Source of the DNA: an uncultured Prevotellaceae bacterium
Lineage (GTDB): Bacteria > Bacteroidota > Bacteroidia > Bacteroidales > Bacteroidaceae
DNA length: 46,674 nucleotides
Direction of reading: 5' to 3'
NCBI GenBank assembly: GCA_947305005.1
Contig: CAMZCM010000018.1
Span: 1 to 46,674, forward strand
How positions within the stretch are numbered: position 1 is the stretch's first letter; the number at the start of each line of letters is the position of its first letter. Of the stretch, positions 42,997-46,674 are shown piece after piece. A program made the position numbers and the translations under genes. The notes beneath the pieces are model-generated. The model was not told where the DNA came from. It saw only the letters and a program-made list of their open reading frames with translations, and did not search any database.

Positions 42997-43004
42997 CAAA
43001 TGTA
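42997..43004 (-). promoter_or_regulatory. -7 element (TACATTTG) of the GH43-DUF1080 operon
   Basis: The minus strand reads TACATTTG, 20 bases before the ATG at 42976. It is the reason for choosing that start. Confidence 0.65.
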
Positions 43005-43236
43005 ACCACTTATTAAGTTCCACACAAATAATTTGAAACTATTTATAATAATAGTGTTGTAAAACAAGAAAAAACAAACAATCAATGTGTCTGCCTCTTC
43101 ATTTGTTCATACGTAGCTCTATTCTTCTACCTCTACAATAACCTATCGCCCAAGCATAAAAGACGTAACTGTACCTAAAACTAATGAATTTGCATATAAT
43201 TTTTGTTTATGCAAGCGCATTCCAAAATAATTATTG

Positions 43237-43244
43237 TACCTTTG
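43237..43244 (+). promoter_or_regulatory. -7 element (TACCTTTG) of the ZIP transporter gene
   Basis: TACCTTTG 80 bases before the ATG at 43325, giving an unusually long leader of about 75 bases. Confidence 0.7.
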
Positions 43245-43324
43245 TCATCGAAACGTCGAAGATGCTTTCGCTCGGCAAATACAAACGAGCTTACTTTACT
43301 CTCACCTAATCGCATCATTGTAGC

Positions 43325-44104
43325 ATGACAACATTAATTATTGGACTATTCATCCCGTTACTGGGCACGATGCTCGGGTCAGCCTTCGTGTTCTTCATGA
43401 AAGATGAAATGTCTGTGAGGTTACAGAAAACATTACTGGGTTTTGCCTCAGGCGTGATGGTAGCGGCATCGGTATGGTCGCTGTTGATACCTTCAATGGA
43501 GATGGCAGAAGACAGCGGTCCCTGGAGTGTGCTACCTCCAGCTGTCGGTTTCCTGTTAGGAATGGGGTTCCTGCTAATGATTGACGAACTGACACCACAC
43601 TTACATATCGGTTCAGACAAGCCCGAGGGTATGCGTTCTCATCTCTCAAAAACAGCCATGTTGGCCTTGGCCGTCACCATTCACAACCTGCCCGAAGGTA
43701 TGGCTGTAGGTGTCGTCTTCGCGGGAGCAGAAAGTGGCATCTCGAACATCTCACTTGCCAGTGCTATTGCCGTAGCGCTGGGTATCGCCATCCAGAACGT
43801 GCCTGAGGGAGCCATTATTTCCATGCCGATGCGTGCTGCAGGTAATTCCAAGTGGAAATCATTCGTCATCGGTTCTTTGAGTGGTGCCGTAGAACCTGTC
43901 GGAGCTATAGCAGTCTTACTATTGGCCTCATTGCTGATGCCTGTCCTGCCATATATGCTGGCTTTTGCCGCTGGAGCCATGTTCTACGTAGTCGTCGAGG
44001 AACTTATCCCCGAGGCGTCCAGCGGTCAGCACAGCAATCTCAGCACCATCGGTTTCGCCATCGGCTTTGTCTTGATGATGGTACTCGATGTACTTCTGGG
44101 TTAG
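43325..44104 (+). CDS. ZIP family divalent metal transporter (GufA/ZupT type)
   Basis: This 259-aa inner-membrane protein has eight predicted membrane segments. The binuclear metal site motifs are ALAVTIHNLPEGMAVGV (TM4, H-N-x-P-E-G) and GIAIQNVPEGAIISMPM (TM5, N-x-P-E-G). A His-rich loop (DELTPHLHIGSDKPEG) lies between TM3 and TM4. It should import zinc or related metals. It is monocistronic. Confidence 0.93.
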   Translation: MTTLIIGLFIPLLGTMLGSAFVFFMKDEMSVRLQKTLLGFASGVMVAASVWSLLIPSMEMAEDSGPWSVLPPAVGFLLGMGFLLMIDELTPHLHIGSDKPEGMRSHLSKTAMLALAVTIHNLPEGMAVGVVFAGAESGISNISLASAIAVALGIAIQNVPEGAIISMPMRAAGNSKWKSFVIGSLSGAVEPVGAIAVLLLASLLMPVLPYMLAFAAGAMFYVVVEELIPEASSGQHSNLSTIGFAIGFVLMMVLDVLLG

Positions 44105-44176
44105 CTGACTTTCAAAAAAATAAGCATAAAAGTTAATTATTATCCTCAAAAAGTTGTTTGAATCAACTTATATGTT

Positions 44177-44184
44177 TATCTTTG
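44177..44184 (+). promoter_or_regulatory. -7 element (TATCTTTG) of the toxin-antitoxin-like pair
   Basis: TATCTTTGCGCC lies 19 bases before the ATG at 44204. Confidence 0.7.
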
Positions 44185-44203
44185 CGCCGAAAAACGTAAG
44201 ATA

Positions 44204-44683
44204 ATGGATAGAAATTTGCTTATTGAACTCTTAGAGGATGGCGAAAAAGTAAGCCTCTATTCTCCTCATTTTGAAGGAGAGGAATACTCTGAATTTGAAA
44301 AATTCCTTCTCACCTACAAAGATGATTATCCTGATGATGTACGTCAATTGGTCTATCGTCTGGATATAATCAAGCGTGATGGTGCTGCCGATCGTCATTT
44401 TCGTTATGAGGGGACACGCAGAGATAGAGTGATGGCTTTGCCCTCTCATCTGGAAACAACTTCTTTGCGGTTGTACCTGCTGAACTTGCAATCTAAGATT
44501 CTGATATTAGGCAATGGTGGCTTAAAGAGTACGGACACTTACCAAGAGGACGAAAATTTGCATCGTTGTGTTCGCACATTACAAAAAATAGACATTCAAT
44601 TAAAACAGCTTGAACACCAAAAGGTGTTAATTGTCACGGGGACACAGCTGCTCGGCAATCTCCAATTTTCTATTGATGACTAA
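44204..44683 (+). CDS. Putative toxin-like partner of an XRE regulator
   Basis: This 159-aa protein starts MDRNLLIELLEDGEKVSLYS. The central region (about 50-115) has a RelE/HigB-like feel: 'LDIIKRDGAADRHFRYEGTR', 'LRLYLLNLQSKILILGNGG' and 'TDTYQEDENLHRCVRTLQKI', where strand-forming residues and scattered basic residues could form an RNA-cleaving fold. It lies 12 bases upstream of an XRE-type helix-turn-helix gene, the toxin-first order of HigBA systems. The family assignment is tentative; it could instead be an uncharacterised regulator partner. Confidence 0.6.
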   Translation: MDRNLLIELLEDGEKVSLYSPHFEGEEYSEFEKFLLTYKDDYPDDVRQLVYRLDIIKRDGAADRHFRYEGTRRDRVMALPSHLETTSLRLYLLNLQSKILILGNGGLKSTDTYQEDENLHRCVRTLQKIDIQLKQLEHQKVLIVTGTQLLGNLQFSIDD

Positions 44684-44695
44684 ACTAACTGACTT

Positions 44696-45028
44696 ATGAA
44701 AACGAACAGAATTATGGACGAGATCCGGCAGACATTTTCGCCGGAGATGAAAATGCAGATGGAGCTATCGGTAGCGATAGCCAACCGCATTTATGACATC
44801 CTTGAGACCAAAGGTTTGTCCCAAAAGGACTTCGCTCAGATGATGGGAAAGACCGAAACCGAGGTGAGCCGCTGGCTTTCAGGTACTCATAACCTCACCC
44901 TCGCTACGCTTTGCAAGATTTCTTTGACACTTGGACAAGACATCATTGTCGTTCCCAAGCACCAACCCTACCCCGAATTTCAAGATGTGATTCCTGCTGT
45001 TGCTGAGGCAGACGTGGAGTGTGAGTAA
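44696..45028 (+). CDS. XRE-family HTH protein, putative antitoxin
   Basis: This 110-aa protein has a helix-turn-helix at about 40-85 (ILETKGLSQKDFAQMMGKTE, VSRWLSGTHNLTLATL, 'ISLTLGQDIIVVP'), the typical XRE/HigA pattern, flanked by an N-terminal helix and a short acidic C-terminal tail (VAEADVECE). It likely neutralises the upstream gene product and represses the shared promoter at 44177. Function is inferred from pairing. Confidence 0.8.
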   Translation: MKTNRIMDEIRQTFSPEMKMQMELSVAIANRIYDILETKGLSQKDFAQMMGKTETEVSRWLSGTHNLTLATLCKISLTLGQDIIVVPKHQPYPEFQDVIPAVAEADVECE

Positions 45029-45153
45029 TCCTCTTCCTTCTTACATCATACTTCAGCCTTCCAACACCTCGGAAATGTTACATGCAAAGACACAAAAATC
45101 CACTCCCTTTTGAGAGTTCACCACTATTCTTTATTTTGAATTTGCTATTGATA

Positions 45154-45184
45154 GAAAAGAAAAGCCCCCGTTAAGGACGAGGGC
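45154..45184 (-). terminator. Intrinsic terminator of the minus-strand right-end transcript
   Basis: On the minus strand GCCCTCGT pairs with ACGGGGGC (one G-U pair, 5-base loop), followed by TTTTCTTTTC. It lies downstream of the 21-aa peptide ORF and of the SLOG gene, and implies transcription through 45345-45185. Confidence 0.8.
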
Positions 45185-45220
45185 AACCTGAATGTCTTCA
45201 CAACGGAATAATCCTTACCT

Positions 45221-45286
45221 TCACATTCTGAATATTTGGCCGGTGAGGGTCAGGCCGATGAAACCGATGATAATGATGATTATCAT
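45221..45286 (-). CDS. Candidate 21-aa hydrophobic membrane peptide
   Basis: The minus-strand ORF runs ATG 45286 to TGA 45221-45223 and encodes MIIIIIIGFIGLTLTGQIFR plus Met: a single hydrophobic helix with a polar/basic end. It lies 59 bases downstream of the SLOG gene stop and is followed by a terminator at 45154-45184, so it is in transcribed RNA. It could be a type I toxin-like or regulatory membrane peptide, or chance. I recognise no family. Confidence 0.4.
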   Translation of the reverse strand: MIIIIIIGFIGLTLTGQIFRM

Positions 45287-45345
45287 AATAATATAGGTTT
45301 GAGGTTAGTATTGATTTAATATAGAAAAAAGAGGCTCTTTGTCTT

Positions 45346-45795
45346 TCATAAAGGAATAGACTTTATTTGATTATTCAAAGCCAGTTGATATATACTACTA
45401 TTTTCGGTTACGCCAACGAAGAGAATCTGATCAGCGATTTCACAGATATACCGATTACGAGCGAGGGCAGTAGCTTTTGACTGGCGAGGTGAGGACGATG
45501 TGGAGATGATAAGTAGACGACCACTATCGAGCAAAGGTTGTAGTTCTTGGGGAATCTGCTTATACATTTGGCGTGCTAGAACGAGAATGATGGGTTGTTT
45601 TCCTTTAGCAAGAAAATGAAGCACTTCTTTCTCTAAATGAGAGCTAAATCCACTTACCACACACTTCCCTTCCTTTGCCATCTGTGTAGCCCAGTCATAG
45701 CATTTCAGCACCATATTGGGTGGTATGGTACTTGATGCCAAGAATGCAATCTTGGGCCGTTTGAGGATTTCGTGGTTGCCAAGATAATTCATCAT
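45346..45795 (-). CDS. Minimal DprA/SMF-like (SLOG domain) protein
   Basis: This 149-aa protein appears to be a single Rossmann-like domain: KRPKIAFLASSTIPPNMVLK (first strand), GKCVVSGFSSHLEKEVLHFL (equivalent of the DprA GxARGID region, but with degraded residues), KGKQPIILVLARQMYKQIP, DSGRLLIISTSS and ATALARNRYICEIADQILFV, which keeps the R-N-R motif of DprA. Full DprA proteins (about 300-370 aa) load RecA; this one has only the nucleotide-binding core. Its start overlaps the HNH gene stop (TAATG). A role in sensing or defence is possible. Confidence 0.75.
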   Translation of the reverse strand: MMNYLGNHEILKRPKIAFLASSTIPPNMVLKCYDWATQMAKEGKCVVSGFSSHLEKEVLHFLAKGKQPIILVLARQMYKQIPQELQPLLDSGRLLIISTSSSPRQSKATALARNRYICEIADQILFVGVTENSSIYQLALNNQIKSIPL

Positions 45796-46211
45796 TATCC
45801 GTGAAAATTTACCAAATCTAGCTTTCTGAAGATTTCTTTGTCGTCTACATTCTTCCGGCTATTTTTTTGACCTAAGGTTTCGCTAACCCATTTCTCATGC
45901 TCTTCCTTTATTTGATGAAGGCGCTCTATAGTATAGAATGCCACATTGTTTTTGTCGTCTATTTCCTTATGGTGTTCACAGCAAAGCAAGATGAGGTTAT
46001 CGTAAGTGTCATAGTTGTTCATATTAGGTATATGACGTGGACCATCAGGCTTTTTACTGATAATGTGGCATTCTTCTCCTATATTGAAATCTTTTCCATC
46101 CTCATTAGCATGGAATAACTCTTTTTTACAAATAGCGCATTGGTTACCTGATTTTGCCCAAAGCTGCTTTCTATCCTTATCTTTAATATTCATAAACTTT
46201 CTTTTAATCAT
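45795..46211 (-). CDS. HNH endonuclease
   Basis: This 138-aa protein has the HNH/zinc-finger core: QCAICKKELFH (first Cys pair), IGEECHIISKKPDGPRH (metal His in ECHII) and YDNLILLCCEHHKEIDD (Asn and His residues of the HNH site), followed by a charged helical tail. HNH proteins nick or cut DNA and are frequent restriction partners. The start at 46211 overlaps the upstream gene by eight bases; Met at 46193 (MNIKDKDRKQLW) is an alternative. It is co-oriented and overlapping with both neighbours. Confidence 0.85.
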   Translation of the reverse strand: MIKRKFMNIKDKDRKQLWAKSGNQCAICKKELFHANEDGKDFNIGEECHIISKKPDGPRHIPNMNNYDTYDNLILLCCEHHKEIDDKNNVAFYTIERLHQIKEEHEKWVSETLGQKNSRKNVDDKEIFRKLDLVNFHG

Positions 46212-46674
46212 TATCGTTTAACTCATCACCCATACGGTATTTGATGTCGTAGTTGATGATGAAGTCGAGTTCTTCTTCAGTAAAACCATAATGCTTGGCA
46301 AGGACTTTGTCTATCTCGTCGATGATAGGTTTGGAGTTTCTTGGGTAAAAAGCTTGAAATTTTCTCCAACCAGAAGAGTAGTTGTACTCAAGAAATTTTG
46401 AGTTTTTCTGTAAATCTTTTGATAATTTTTGAGACAACATGCAAATCCTTTCCCCATTATACTTTTTACATTCTTGCAGGTTAATAATAAAATCTTCAAC
46501 TTCTGGCTTATTAATATTACGGCAATCACTAAATGTGTATGTAAACCAATAAAAAAGTGAAGAATGATATATGGACAAGATTAGACCCTTATAGTCTTTG
46601 TCAAATCTTAGAGTTTTCATTTCTGTCGGATCCATTTGTTGCATATATTCATCATACATTATTGGTTTTGTATC
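46204..46674 (-). CDS. C-terminal part of an Eco57I-type restriction-modification enzyme (cut by window edge)
   Basis: The reading frame is open through the right edge (DTKPIMYDEYMQQMD...), so the ATG at 46659 is probably internal. The visible 156 or so residues contain SSLFYWFTYTFSDCRNINKP (typical of the specificity/TaqI-like region after the methylase domain) and end NSKPIIDEIDKVLAKHYGFT, EEELDFIINYDIKYRMG, the usual C-terminus of Eco57I-type methylase/type IIG proteins in Bacteroidota. The methylase motifs lie outside the window. It overlaps the HNH gene by eight bases. Confidence 0.7.
   Translation of the reverse strand, partial: DTKPIMYDEYMQQMDPTEMKTLRFDKDYKGLILSIYHSSLFYWFTYTFSDCRNINKPEVEDFIINLQECKKYNGERICMLSQKLSKDLQKNSKFLEYNYSSGWRKFQAFYPRNSKPIIDEIDKVLAKHYGFTEEELDFIINYDIKYRMGDELNDND

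Larger units (their letters stand above)
42977..43324. other. Divergent intergenic region, GH43 / ZIP transporter
   Basis: This AT-rich gap of about 350 bases between divergent genes has no credible ORF. It contains the minus-strand -7 element at 42997-43004 and the plus-strand -7 element at 43237-43244; nothing else with clear structure was seen. Confidence 0.6.

Noticed and set aside
1..46674. tRNA or rRNA genes
   Set aside because: I looked for T-arm GGTTCGAATCC-like motifs and rRNA words on both strands and saw none; a tRNAscan run would be decisive.

Overview
The window comes from a Bacteroidales genome, most likely a Prevotellaceae (Prevotella/Segatella-like) gut or rumen commensal. 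Four things point there. Many genes have the Bacteroidota -7 promoter element TAnnTTTG upstream and no clear Shine-Dalgarno. Several secreted proteins end in Por/T9SS-like sorting tails. The gliding/T9SS-associated gene gldE follows ssb. The set of families present (C10 streptopain-like peptidase, HU-HIG protein with a 'smalltalk' peptide, DUF4494, GH27/35/43/51 enzymes, CotH-ricin protein) is typical of the group. No rRNA, tRNA, insertion-sequence transposase or CRISPR array was seen.

Layout. 0-3.5 kb: HU-like protein plus smalltalk peptide, then on the minus strand a secreted C10 cysteine protease and a 43-aa lipoprotein that shares its leader sequence. 3.6-8.3 kb: carbohydrate genes on the minus strand (a GH43 lacking a signal peptide; a lipoprotein followed by a GH35 beta-galactosidase), separated by about 570 bp of non-coding repeats that end in a six-unit array with an exact 22-bp period. 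8.4-14.6 kb: aspS, a lipoprotein, and a 1270-aa multidomain glycosidase-like exoprotein. 14.7-21.6 kb: housekeeping genes (Na/Pi cotransporter, ssb-gldE, mutY, HU, a 29-aa basic ribosomal-type peptide, RNase G). 21.6-25.3 kb: GH27-GH51 operon. 25.4-30.8 kb: purN, the ruvX-def-TPR cluster, a SPOR lipoprotein, and a YtxH/holin-like pair. 30.9-38.3 kb: CotH-ricin protein, DUF4494-yggS, and a tandem pair of acyl-CoA synthetase-like enzymes. 38.4-43 kb: a D-lactate dehydrogenase-like gene, a secreted glutathione peroxidase-nitroreductase fusion, and a GH43/DUF1080 operon. 43.3-46.7 kb: ZIP transporter, a toxin-antitoxin-like pair, and an AT-rich right end with the C-terminus of an Eco57I-type restriction-modification enzyme, an HNH nuclease, a minimal DprA/SLOG protein and a 21-aa hydrophobic peptide. 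This right end looks like the edge of a defence island.

The GH43, GH35, GH27 and GH51 enzymes together suggest use of arabinan/arabinogalactan or pectin side chains, but no SusC/SusD pair is present here. The most unusual feature is a set of short reiterated motifs (GTGAAAAATGAAAAG, AATTGTGAATT, TGTACAT, GTTAAACG and ATTAAAAAATGAA types) that do not stay between genes. They supply start codons, stop codons, a MutY linker, part of a GH43 domain and, twice in the same inverted-pair layout, the hydrophobic core of a signal peptide.
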